A DNA stretch of 64,000 bases, taken from the NCBI GenBank assembly GCA_016875395.1, contig VGRF01000006.1, positions 99,751-163,750 of the forward strand, written 5' to 3'. How positions within the stretch are numbered: the stretch's first letter is position 1; each line of letters starts with the position of its first letter. This document shows, one piece after another, positions 46,967 to 55,150 of the stretch. Position numbers and translations under genes: made by a program. Below the pieces are notes generated by a model. The model was not told where the DNA came from. It did not search any database and saw nothing but the letters and a program-made list of their open reading frames with translations. The stretch comes from Deltaproteobacteria bacterium. Its GTDB lineage: Bacteria; Myxococcota_A; UBA9160; UBA6930.

Positions 46967-48930
46967 CGCGCGCTCGCCTGCTCGGCGCCGAGGTCGTGCG
47001 CGACGAGCCGCGCGTAGACGCCACCCCGCGCGAGGAGCTCCTCGTGCGTGCCCTGCTCGGCGATCACGCCGCCGTCGAGGACGAGAATCTGGGTCGCCGA
47101 GCGCACGCTCGCGAGGCGGTGCGTCACGAGGAACACGAGGCGTCCCCGGGCCCACTCGCGCAAGTTCGCGAGCACGCGGCGCTCGGTGTCGCCGTCGAGC
47201 GAGGCGGTGGGCTCGTCGAGGATCAGGATCTGCGGCTGCTTCGCGAGCGCGCGCGCGAGCGTGAGTCGCTGGCGCTGCCCCGTGCTGAGGCCGGCGCCGC
47301 GTTCGCCGAGCTGCGTGTCGTAGCCCGCCGGAAGCCGCGCGATGAACTCGTCCGCACACGCGATGCGCGCGGCCTCGCGCACGGCGTCGTCGCTCGCGCT
47401 CGGCGCGGCGTAGCGGATGTTCTCCGCGATCGAGGCGCGGAACAGCAGGTTCTCCTGCAGCGCGATGGACGTGTGCGCGCGCCAGCTCGTGATCGTGAAG
47501 TCGCGCAGGTCGGAGCCGTCCACCGTGATGCGCCCCGCCTGCGGCTCGGCGAGCCGCAACAACAGCGACATCAGCGTGCTCTTGCCCGCGCCGGTCACGC
47601 CCACGACGGCGATCACGCTGCCTGCCGGCGCATCGAAGCTCACGCCCGTGAGCACGCGGCGATCCGCGGCGTAGGCGAAGCGCACGTCCTCGCAGCGCAG
47701 GCCGGAGTCGAGGCGCACGAACTCGCGCGCCCCCGGCGCGTCGCGGACCTCGGGCTCCACGTCGATCAGCTCGAACACGCGATCGAGGCCGATCGCGACA
47801 TCCTGCGCGCGGCCGAGCGTCCGCAACAGCTGGCGCAGCGAGCTGGCGCCGTCGCCGAAGCGCAGCTTCGCGTAGTTGTAGGTGGCGAGCGTGAACACGC
47901 CGAGGCCGAGCGTGCCGAGCCCGATCGCGTCGAGGCCCGGGATCGGTGCGCTGCGCGCCGTCGCGAGCGCGAGCCACGCGCCCGAGGCGACGAGGCCGAG
48001 CGCGCAGGTCCAGAACAGCGTGACGCTGTACTTCACGAAGAAGCTGCGCGCGGCGTGGGCGGCGGCGAAGGCGCCCGTGCTCGCGCGTTCGAAGCGCGCC
48101 TGCTCGAAGGGCTCGGCGCCGTAGGCCTTCAGCACGCGGATGCCGGCGAGGGTCTCCTGCACGCGCGCGGTGAGCGCGCTCTGCGCCTCGCGCGCGGCGC
48201 GGAAACGCGTGCGCATGCGCGGCGTGAAGAATGCGCCGAGCGCGAGCATCACGGGCGTGAGCACCGCGAGCAGCGCCGCGAGCTGCCACGAGAACAGCGC
48301 GCAGAGCGCGAGCGCGAAGACGAAGCGCGCGAACGTCGCGACGGGGATCAGCAGCAAGAGCTCCACGAGCTGCGTCGCCATCGCGCTGTCTTGCAGCGCG
48401 CGATACATGGCGTCTCCGATGCGCTGCTTCGCGTGGAAGCGCATCGAGAGCTGCGTCAGCCGCTCCACCAGCCGAACCCGTAACAACTGGTTCACGCGCT
48501 GGAGGATCCAGACCTGGTAGTAGTAGAGCGCGAGCACCGGCGGCACGAACACGACGCTCGTGACGCCGCCGAGGATCACCGCGCGCAGCAAGATCGCGCG
48601 GCGCTGCGCGGTGCTCGGCTCGGCCTCGAGCGGGAGGCGCAACAACTCGGCGGCGAGGGGCGTCAGCGGCTCGCCTTCGAGCGCGCGGGTCCACACCAGG
48701 TCGAACAGGAACGCGCCGATCGGGAAGAAGAGCAGGGCGAGCAGGCCGAAGCCGCCGCCGAGCGCGAGCAGGTGCAGCCGCACGGGGCGCAGCAGCGTGA
48801 GGCAGCGCCGTGCGAGGCGCGCGAGCTCGCGGGCGCCGAGGGCGTGCGGGGTTGCGACTTCGTGGCTCTCGGCTGCGGCGGACACTCGGCTCCGGTCTCG
48901 GCGGTGGGCGCGCCGCGAATGTAGGCGCAT
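46963..48930 (-). CDS. ABC exporter, fused membrane and ATPase domains
   Basis: 655 residues from ATG at 48930; a GTG at 48885 would give a shorter form. Six-helix exporter domain, then an ATPase with Walker A GVTGAGKST, signature LSTGQRQR, Walker B ILILDEPTASLD and switch His VTHRLA. Both exporters keep full catalytic sets, so neither site is degenerate. Coupled by ATGA to the downstream partner. Confidence 0.94.
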   Translation of the reverse strand: MRLHSRRAHRRDRSRVSAAAESHEVATPHALGARELARLARRCLTLLRPVRLHLLALGGGFGLLALLFFPIGAFLFDLVWTRALEGEPLTPLAAELLRLPLEAEPSTAQRRAILLRAVILGGVTSVVFVPPVLALYYYQVWILQRVNQLLRVRLVERLTQLSMRFHAKQRIGDAMYRALQDSAMATQLVELLLLIPVATFARFVFALALCALFSWQLAALLAVLTPVMLALGAFFTPRMRTRFRAAREAQSALTARVQETLAGIRVLKAYGAEPFEQARFERASTGAFAAAHAARSFFVKYSVTLFWTCALGLVASGAWLALATARSAPIPGLDAIGLGTLGLGVFTLATYNYAKLRFGDGASSLRQLLRTLGRAQDVAIGLDRVFELIDVEPEVRDAPGAREFVRLDSGLRCEDVRFAYAADRRVLTGVSFDAPAGSVIAVVGVTGAGKSTLMSLLLRLAEPQAGRITVDGSDLRDFTITSWRAHTSIALQENLLFRASIAENIRYAAPSASDDAVREAARIACADEFIARLPAGYDTQLGERGAGLSTGQRQRLTLARALAKQPQILILDEPTASLDGDTERRVLANLREWARGRLVFLVTHRLASVRSATQILVLDGGVIAEQGTHEELLARGGVYARLVAHDLGAEQASAR

Positions 48931-48965
48931 CCGAGCGCAAGCGGACGGGGGCGAGACACATCCGC

Positions 48966-49004
48966 GAATCGAGAGTTCGGCTTCTGACGCCAACTCTGCG
49001 ATTC
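48966..49004. repeat. Imperfect palindrome with TCTGAC core
   Basis: AGAGTT/AACTCT and GAATCG/CGATTC arms with one bulge enclose GGCTTCTGACGCC. It lies in the 191-bp gap between the divergent ABC and C45 genes and shares its loop word with the hairpins at 19834 and 43925. Confidence 0.55.
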
Positions 49005-49121
49005 TCGCGTGCGCTTGCGTGCGGCTGCGTTCGCATCCGCACCACTCGCGTCCCCATCGCGCGCTGCCATCTTGTCGAAGCGCGCAGGGCACGGCCGCTG
49101 GCGCGCAGCGAGGAGCGAGGC

Positions 49122-50192
49122 ATGCGGCGCATCGAGCTGAGCGGCACGCACGCGGCGATGGGCGAGGCGTTCGGTGAGGCGTTTCGCAACGAGATCGCGC
49201 GGCTCTACGCGATCCGCCTCGACAACGCGCTGCGCCAGGCCACGCAGTACGGCGGCCGCGCCACCAGCGAGGCGGATCTGCTGCGCCTCGCGCGCGCGTG
49301 CCTCGCGGCGAGCGAGCGCTTCGACCCGCGCGGCACCGCGGAGCTGTGCGGCATCGCGCGCGGCGCGCGCCTCGGCGAGGAGCAGGTGCTCGCGATGAAC
49401 GGGCTCACCGACTTGCGCGACGGCCTCGCGTGGGGCGACAGGGACGAGGTCGGCGCCGCGGGCTGCACCGCGCTGATCGTGCAGCGGGATGCCACGGCCG
49501 ACGGCCGCGCGCGCCTCGCGCAGAGCTGGGATCTCGCGAGCGACAACGCGCCGTTCGTCGTGTTCGTGGCGCGCCGTCCCAGCGAGGGGCCGCGCACGTG
49601 GTCGGTGACCACCGTGGGCTGTCAGTCGCTGATGAGTCTCAACGAGCACGGGCTCGCGCTCGGCACGACCAACCTGCGCACGACGGACGCGGGCGTGGGC
49701 GTGCCCTACCTCGGGCTGATCCACCGCGCGCTCGAGGAGCGCAGCGCCGAGGCTGCCTCACGCGTGATCGCGAACGCGCCGCGCGCGGGCGCGCACAGCT
49801 ACCTCGCGCTCGATCGCGCGGGTGCGGGCCGCGTGCTCGAGTGCACGGGCAAGCTCGCGCACGAGGTTGCGGTGGAGCGCGGCACGCACGTGCACACGAA
49901 CCACTGCCAGGTGCCGGCGCACGTCGCGCTCGAGGCCGATACGCCGCGCAAGTCCTCGGAGGCGCGCCTCGCGCGCATGCGCGAGCTGCTTGCGGCGAAG
50001 CTGGGCTCGCTCGACTCCGCGGAGCTGCGTTCGTTCTACGCAGACCGAGCCGGGGGATCGCTCGCGATTTGTCGAATGGACTTCGACGGCATCAGCACGA
50101 ACGCCGCGAGCGTCATGACCCCTGAGACCGGCGAGTTCTGGGGGTGCGCCGGAGTGCCCGAGACCCCAGGACATTGGGAGCGCTTGCTGTAG
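49122..50192 (+). CDS. C45-family Ntn-hydrolase (acyl-CoA:6-APA acyltransferase-like)
   Basis: 356 residues from ATG at 49122 with AGGAGCGAGG upstream. The self-cleavage site is AAG-CTALIVQRD, where the Cys becomes the N-terminal nucleophile. VTTVGCQSLMSLNEHGLALGTTNL and HTNHCQ are typical of the isopenicillin-N acyltransferase family. Natural substrates are usually N-acyl amino acids or peptides rather than penicillins. No signal peptide, so it is cytoplasmic. Confidence 0.9.
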   Translation: MRRIELSGTHAAMGEAFGEAFRNEIARLYAIRLDNALRQATQYGGRATSEADLLRLARACLAASERFDPRGTAELCGIARGARLGEEQVLAMNGLTDLRDGLAWGDRDEVGAAGCTALIVQRDATADGRARLAQSWDLASDNAPFVVFVARRPSEGPRTWSVTTVGCQSLMSLNEHGLALGTTNLRTTDAGVGVPYLGLIHRALEERSAEAASRVIANAPRAGAHSYLALDRAGAGRVLECTGKLAHEVAVERGTHVHTNHCQVPAHVALEADTPRKSSEARLARMRELLAAKLGSLDSAELRSFYADRAGGSLAICRMDFDGISTNAASVMTPETGEFWGCAGVPETPGHWERLL

Positions 50193-50269
50193 GCCGTCGC
50201 GCGCAGGCGCCCTCGTTCGGCGCCACTGCTCACGACGTTGCTGCGATTCCCGTGACGCGCGAGTCGTCT

Positions 50270-50755
50270 CTACAGCGCCGCCTCGTAGCTCGCGCTCTGC
50301 CCGTCGCTCTCCGCGATCTCGACGCACAGCGTGTCGATGCCGAGGCTCGCGAGCTTGGGCGCGAGCGCCCGCCAGAAGTGCGCGGCGAGCGCCTCGACCG
50401 TGATGTTCGAGACGGGGAGGCGCACGGTGTCGCCCGCCGGCAGCCGATAGCTGCGCCCCGCGACGCGAACGTTCGTGTCGTCGCCGCACTCTTCGATCTC
50501 GACGCGGTCGCCCGCGCGCGGCAGCAGCACGCGCTCGTCGAGCGCGGCGCACAGCCTGCGCACCTCGTCCTTCACGACGCGCGCTTCGACGAGTATGCCG
50601 TCCGCGCCCACGCGTACGCCCGTGACGCGCACGCTCACCCGGTAGCTGTGGCCGTGCAGATGCTCGGCGCTGCCGTCCGCGAACCAGGTGAAGTGCGCTG
50701 CCGCGAACTTGAAGTCCGACTTCGCGAGGTGGAGCGTGAAACGCGGCGCGGTCAT
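50270..50755 (-). CDS. 6-pyruvoyl-tetrahydropterin synthase-family protein (PTPS-III-like)
   Basis: 161 residues. Zinc ligands lie in AAHFTWF and HLHGHSYRV. Where QueD has a catalytic Cys (CxxxHGH), this protein has Ala, and a Glu sits at ExxHGH (EHLHGH), the signature reported for PTPS-III, which replaces dihydroneopterin aldolase in folate synthesis. An inserted loop (residues 60-95) lengthens it. So it may act in folate rather than queuosine synthesis; assignment rests on the motif. Confidence 0.8.
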   Translation of the reverse strand: MTAPRFTLHLAKSDFKFAAAHFTWFADGSAEHLHGHSYRVSVRVTGVRVGADGILVEARVVKDEVRRLCAALDERVLLPRAGDRVEIEECGDDTNVRVAGRSYRLPAGDTVRLPVSNITVEALAAHFWRALAPKLASLGIDTLCVEIAESDGQSASYEAAL

Positions 50756-50824
50756 GCGCACGCGACTCTAGCCCGCCACTTTCGCGGTGATATGGTGCGC
50801 CGCCTCGAATCGAGGAGTGGCGAC

Positions 50825-51046
50825 GTGAGCGAGCGAGTTTCTGCAACCGGGACGTGCACGCGCTGCCGCGCGGAGCTCGACCTCGCCTCGGTGCGCGTCG
50901 GCGAAGCGTGGTTCTGCCGGGCGGCGTGCGCCGCGGGCGAAGTGGTCACGCGAGCCCCCGCGGTCGAGAGCGGGGCGCTGATCAACCGCCCGCGCCGCTA
51001 CTTCGCGCGCCGCGATGCGAAGGAGCTGAAGCGCCGCGGCGCTTGA
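50825..51046 (+). CDS. Small zinc-ribbon-like protein
   Basis: 73 residues from GTG at 50825, with GAGGA about 10 bases upstream; an ATG at 50792 is also possible. Cys pairs CTRC and CRAAC about 20 residues apart make a possible zinc ribbon. The C-terminus is Arg/Lys-rich (RRYFARRDAKELKRR). I do not recognise the family. It stands alone before the SDR gene. Confidence 0.6.
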   Translation: MSERVSATGTCTRCRAELDLASVRVGEAWFCRAACAAGEVVTRAPAVESGALINRPRRYFARRDAKELKRRGA

Positions 51047-51107
51047 GGGCTGGCTCGCAGCGCCGCACTCGCGCCACTCTCCGCGGTTCACACGGAGGAA
51101 CCGCGCG

Positions 51108-51884
51108 ATGTCTCGCTACGCAGGCAAGGTCGCCATCATCACGGGCGCGTCGGGCGGCATCGGCCGCGCCACCGCCAAACGGCTCGCGTCCGAAGGCGCG
51201 AGCTTGTTATTGACGGACCTCGCCGGGCCCGGCCTCGAGGAGTCCGCACAGCAGGCGAAGGGCGCCGCGCGCGTCGAGACGCTCGCGGTCGACGTGAGCC
51301 GCGAGGACGACGTGAAGCGCATGATCGAGACCGCCGTCGCGCGCTTCGGCGGCCTCGACTTTCTCGTGAACAACGCCGGCATCGAAGGCGCCGTGTGCCC
51401 GATCGAGGAGTATCCGGTCGACACGTTCGACAAGGTTCTCGCCGTGAACGTGCGCGGCGTCTTCCTCGGCGTGAAGCACGCGGCGCCCGCGCTGCGACGG
51501 CGAGGAGGCGGCGCGATCGTTAACCTCGCGTCCGTCGCGGGATTGCATGGCGACCCGAACATCGTCGCCTACATCGCGAGCAAGCACGCCGTCATCGGCA
51601 TCACGCGCAGCGCGGCGATCGCGCTCGGCCCGCATCAGGTTCGCGTGAACTCGGTGTGTCCGTCGCCGGTGGAGACGCGCATGATGCGCGCGCTGGAGAC
51701 GGGCCTCGCGGGCAACGCGGCCTCCGCGGAGCTCGTCAAGAAGGCGATGGCCGAGCGCATTCCGATCGGCCGCTATGGCGAGCCCGACGAGGTCGCCGCA
51801 CTGATCGCGTTCCTCGGGAGCGACGAGGCGCGCTTCATCAATGGATCGCAGTACACGATTCACGGCGGCATGAACCCGCACTGA
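51108..51884 (+). CDS. Short-chain dehydrogenase/reductase (FabG-like)
   Basis: 258 residues. Cofactor motif TGASGGIG at residue 13, NNAG at about 88, catalytic Ser in NLASVAG, and the YxxxK pair in YIASK. The acidic residue after strand 2 (LLLTDLAG) suggests NAD. The C-terminal INGSQYTIHGGMNPH is usual. Substrate unknown. A G-rich AGGAACCGCGCG leader precedes ATG at 51108. Confidence 0.93.
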   Translation: MSRYAGKVAIITGASGGIGRATAKRLASEGASLLLTDLAGPGLEESAQQAKGAARVETLAVDVSREDDVKRMIETAVARFGGLDFLVNNAGIEGAVCPIEEYPVDTFDKVLAVNVRGVFLGVKHAAPALRRRGGGAIVNLASVAGLHGDPNIVAYIASKHAVIGITRSAAIALGPHQVRVNSVCPSPVETRMMRALETGLAGNAASAELVKKAMAERIPIGRYGEPDEVAALIAFLGSDEARFINGSQYTIHGGMNPH

Positions 51885-51892
51885 CCGCACAG

Positions 51893-52200
51893 CGCCGCGG
51901 CATCCCGCCCAGCTTCGTTGCGCTCCCCTCGCCGTATAGGACATACGGCTTCGGGTCGCGGCGCCTCGCTGGGCGGGCGCCGCGGCGCTGTGCGGCGCGC
52001 CGCGGCATTCCGCCCGGCTTCGTTGCGCTCCCCTCGCCGTATTGGGAATACGGCTTCGGGTCGCGACGCCTCGCCGGTCGGGCGCCGCGACTCAATGCGG
52101 GCAGCGAGTAGTTCGACGGCTCGCTGGGCGGGCGCCGCGACGCTGTGCGGCGCGCCGCGGCATTCGGGCGCCGTGGCGCTGTGCGGCGCGCGGCGGATGT
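51893..52200. repeat. Tandem REP-like palindromic elements
   Basis: Two nearly identical 93-94-bp units (51893-51986, 51998-52090) and a partial third (52119-52165) fill the gap between the SDR and FAD genes. Each full unit folds as a double hairpin: an outer stem CCGCCC/GGGCGG and an inner stem GCCGTAT/ATACGGC (51931-51949) or GCCGTATT/AATACGGC (52036-52054). The inner loops differ while pairing is kept. No open frame is credible here. Confidence 0.85.
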
Positions 52201-52204
52201 GTCG

Positions 52205-53479
52205 CTAGGAGAGGATCGCGCCGGCGCTGCGCAGGTGTTCGCGGAGCTTCGCGACGTCGAGGTGGGCGGGGTCGCAGCCTGCGCGCAGCGCGAGGGCGGC
52301 GGCGCTGCCGGCGGCTTCGCCGGTCGCGAAGCAGGCGGGGATCTCCTTGGTCGCGTGGTGCACGCGGTGGTCGACGGAGATGCAGCGGCCGGCCACTAAC
52401 AAGTTCGGCGCCTCCTGCGCGAGCAGGCAGCCGTAGCGGATCGAGTAGAGCGAGCCGTACTGAGTCCAGTGCCCCGTGAGCGCGATCGCGTCGTCGAAGA
52501 TGCGGTCCATGTCGTCGCGCTGCAGCACGGCGCGGCCGACGAGGCGGCGGCTCTCGGTGATGCCGAGGTGATCTGCGACGCGGCACAGGTGAGCGCGCGC
52601 GAAGGCGGCGTCCTCCTTGCGCAGCCGATCGAGCTCGGCCATCACGCGGCGCCGGCACTCGAGCTCGGCGTAGGTGAGGTCTTCGGGCGAGGTCGCGTCG
52701 ATCGCGCGCGAGATCTTCTCCGTCGCGCCCCACGGCATCAGCACGCGGCCTTCGCCGATGGTGCGAAAGCCGCGCCCGCGCGCGGCGGCGGCGTCTGCGT
52801 CGTCGACGCCGCCGAGCACGAACCACTGCCACGGCAGCACTCGCTCGGTCTCGTGCGCGCAGCCGAGCCGCGCGAACAGGTCGCCGTCGCCGGTCGCGTC
52901 GACCACGCTGCGCGCGCGGATCGCGAAGCGCCCCGCCTTCGACTCGAACAGCACGCCGGCGACGCGTTCGCCCTCGCGCCACGGCTCGCAGCCCCAGGCG
53001 TGCAATAACAACTCGACGCCGGCCTCGCGTGCGAGCTCGGCCAGGGCGAACTTCATCTCCTCGCAGTCGTAGGCGACCGAGTACCGCACCGCATGCGGCG
53101 AGCGCCCCCACACGAGGCCGAAGCGCTGCTCGCGCCCGACGAGGTGCTTGTCGCTGCGGCCCCACTCGCTCGCGTCGGGGTAGTAGGCCGCGCCGCGCGC
53201 CGCGAGGCGCTCCACGACTTCCTGGCAGATCCCGCCGACCACTTGCCGCCCACGCCCGTCGTCGAGCGTGAGCAAGAGCAGGATCAGCCCGCCGCTCGCG
53301 AGCCCGCCGAGCGAGCCCGTGCGCTCGACGAGCATCACGCGCGCGCCCGCGCGCGAAGCCGCGACGGCGGCCGCCACGCCGGCGCTGCCGCCGCCGACCA
53401 CGAGCACGTCGGTCTCGTGGCGAACGGGCGTTTCGCGCGAGGGCTCGCGCAGCGCGGCGGCAGAAGCGGGCGTCGTCAT
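52205..53479 (-). CDS. FAD-dependent oxidoreductase
   Basis: 424 residues from ATG at 53479. The dinucleotide fold VLVVGGGSAGVAAAVAA opens it, followed by VVDATGDGDLFARLG (FAD-contact), and late LLVAGRCISVDHRVH and GEAAGSAAALAL. It belongs to the FAD_oxidored group that includes enzymes acting on sugars, quinates or halogenated compounds. No neighbour points to the substrate. It ends just beyond the repeat cluster. Confidence 0.9.
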   Translation of the reverse strand: MTTPASAAALREPSRETPVRHETDVLVVGGGSAGVAAAVAASRAGARVMLVERTGSLGGLASGGLILLLLTLDDGRGRQVVGGICQEVVERLAARGAAYYPDASEWGRSDKHLVGREQRFGLVWGRSPHAVRYSVAYDCEEMKFALAELAREAGVELLLHAWGCEPWREGERVAGVLFESKAGRFAIRARSVVDATGDGDLFARLGCAHETERVLPWQWFVLGGVDDADAAAARGRGFRTIGEGRVLMPWGATEKISRAIDATSPEDLTYAELECRRRVMAELDRLRKEDAAFARAHLCRVADHLGITESRRLVGRAVLQRDDMDRIFDDAIALTGHWTQYGSLYSIRYGCLLAQEAPNLLVAGRCISVDHRVHHATKEIPACFATGEAAGSAAALALRAGCDPAHLDVAKLREHLRSAGAILS

Positions 53480-53551
53480 GTGCCGCCATCGTGGAGCGCG
53501 ATCGCGGTCCGTTGCAACAGACCTTCGAGCGCCTAGACTGCCGCGCCTTCT

Positions 53552-53627
53552 TCCCCGATAGCTCAGCTGGTAGAGCAAGCGGCTGTTAACCGCTAGGTCG
53601 TAGGTTCGAGTCCTACTCGGGGAGCCA
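53552..53627 (+). tRNA. tRNA-Asn (GTT)
   Basis: A 73-nt cloverleaf with TCCCCGA/TCGGGGA acceptor arms, D-arm AGCTCAGCTGGTAGAGC, anticodon GTT (53585-53587) in CTGTTAA, and T-arm GGTTCGAGTCC. CCA is encoded at 53625-53627. It stands alone between the divergent FAD gene and the FN3 gene. Confidence 0.97.
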
Positions 53628-53639
53628 GTTCTTTACGAG

Positions 53640-53813
53640 CTTCGCTCGCCTCTATCGAGGAGAGGCGCGATCGCACGAGCCGCCCGGCTCGCTGCGCGCG
53701 GACTGAGCGAAGCGCTTCGCGCGTTCGCTCGGTCCGCTTGCGCGGGATCGAGTTGGGGCGGTCTTCGCTCGCCTCCATCGGGGTGACGAGCGACAGCGCG
53801 AGCCGCCCGGCTC
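53640..53813. repeat. Degenerate direct repeats and hairpin after tRNA-Asn
   Basis: CTTCGCTCGCCT...GCCGCCCGGCTC occurs at 53640-53690 and again at 53763-53813, with divergence between. Between them is a strong hairpin (GACTGAGCGAA at 53701-53711, TTCGCTCGGTC at 53724-53734). The block may have been copied in next to the tRNA. No gene is visible. Confidence 0.6.
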
Positions 53814-53866
53814 TTGCGCCTTACGCGAGCTCCGTTCGCTCGCGCGCTGGCGGCGGCTTCTCAGCG

Positions 53867-55150
53867 CTACTCCGCCTGGACCTCCTTCGAGGGCGCGACT
53901 TCGCGGCCGTCGGGGAGTACGCCGATGATTCGGTAGCGGTCGTTGCGCTTGCCGGAGGCGTGGGTGTGCTCGGCGTTCGTGGTGCGCGCGATCTCGTCGT
54001 CGTCGTGCAGCACGCGGGTCTCGCGGAAGCTCGCTTGCGCGGCGGGGTTCCAGCGCAGCGTGACGCCGCTCGGCGTTGCGTCGGCGCGCAGCTGGTAAGC
54101 GATCGCGACGATCTCGACGGGCTCCGAGGCGGGGGAGCGCAGCTCGTCGGCGTCGAGCGCAACGATGCGGTAGCTGGCGCGCTGGCCGGGTGCGATGTCC
54201 GAGTCCGTTGCGCTCGAGGCGGAGGCGGGCACTTCCGCGACGGGCTCGTAATCGTCCTCGCCTTCGAGCCGTCGCAGCAGCTGGTAGCTGCTCAAATCGC
54301 CTTCGACGTTGGCGTCCCACTCGAGCGTGTTGGCGCCGATCGTCTGCGCTGCGACGCGCAGGCGCGTCGGCGGTAGCGGCTCGCCCTTCGTCACGGCGCG
54401 CTGCGCGCCGCTCGGGTCTCCGACCCCGCCAGCCGCGTCGACGCAGGCGACGCGGTAGTAGAAGACGCCGAGATCGGGCAGCGCTTCGTCCAAGTACACC
54501 GTTTGGTGTCGGCCCTCGATGCGCGCGAGCGTCGCGTACTCGCCGGTTGGGCTCGGACTGCGCGAGACGACGTAGCCGGTGACGCGAGGGTCCTCGGCGG
54601 GCAGCCAGCGCAGCGCGACGCGGCGCGGGAGATGGCTGTAGGCCTGCACCTCGGCGGGCGGCGCGGGCTTCGCGGCGGTCGTGCCCGACACGACGGCCGG
54701 CGCGGCGCTGCCGACGCGGCCGGAGCGGTCGAACGGACGCACGCGGTAGTAATGAGTCTCGCCGTGGAGGAGGCCGCCGCCGGCGACGCCCGCGCTCCGC
54801 TTGGGCGCGAGATCGAGACCGCGGTCGACGTACACCGTGCTGAAGCGATCGGCGAGGGTCGCGATGTACGAGAACGGACCGTCGGCGGTGGGCGCGCGAT
54901 CGATCACGTAGCCCGCGACCTCGGGCTCGCGGCTCGCGTCCCAGCGCAGCGGGATCGCGCGCAGCTCGCCGCTCGTCGCGGCGAGGCCCTCGACGCGCGC
55001 GAGCGCGGCGTTCGGCTCGTCGCGCAGCTCGGGCGCCGGCTCGGGGCCGCGCGGCGCGAGCTTCTCGCGCATCTCGCCGAGGTCGAGCGAGGTCGCGCAG
55101 CCGAGCGCGCCCGCGAGTCCTAACAACAGCGAAGCGGCGCGGGCGTTCAT
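53867..55150 (-). CDS. Fibronectin type III-domain lipoprotein
   Basis: 427 residues from ATG at 55150. Signal peptide with a lipobox (GALGCATS). The mature protein is four FN3-like beta-sandwich domains, marked by repeated L-R-W-x-P/N and Y-R-V/I motifs (VALRWLPAEDPRVTGYVV, YYRVRPFDRSGRVG, YRIVALDADELRS). FN3 arrays usually bind proteins or glycans on the cell surface. It overlaps the upstream TPR gene by 4 bases (ATGA), forming the last gene of a three-gene unit with an adenylate cyclase. Confidence 0.85.
   Translation of the reverse strand: MNARAASLLLGLAGALGCATSLDLGEMREKLAPRGPEPAPELRDEPNAALARVEGLAATSGELRAIPLRWDASREPEVAGYVIDRAPTADGPFSYIATLADRFSTVYVDRGLDLAPKRSAGVAGGGLLHGETHYYRVRPFDRSGRVGSAAPAVVSGTTAAKPAPPAEVQAYSHLPRRVALRWLPAEDPRVTGYVVSRSPSPTGEYATLARIEGRHQTVYLDEALPDLGVFYYRVACVDAAGGVGDPSGAQRAVTKGEPLPPTRLRVAAQTIGANTLEWDANVEGDLSSYQLLRRLEGEDDYEPVAEVPASASSATDSDIAPGQRASYRIVALDADELRSPASEPVEIVAIAYQLRADATPSGVTLRWNPAAQASFRETRVLHDDDEIARTTNAEHTHASGKRNDRYRIIGVLPDGREVAPSKEVQAE

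Noticed and set aside
45101..49189. A single open frame of about 1,360 codons across both ABC genes
   Set aside because: It joins two exporters only because the upstream part reads through in a shadow frame; each ABC protein has its own start, and they overlap by ATGA.
53593..53778. Small frame ending in VGLEPTT beside tRNA-Asn
   Set aside because: This is a known artefact of translating the tRNA antisense strand; the same applies to frames over tRNA-Pro near 60826-61260.
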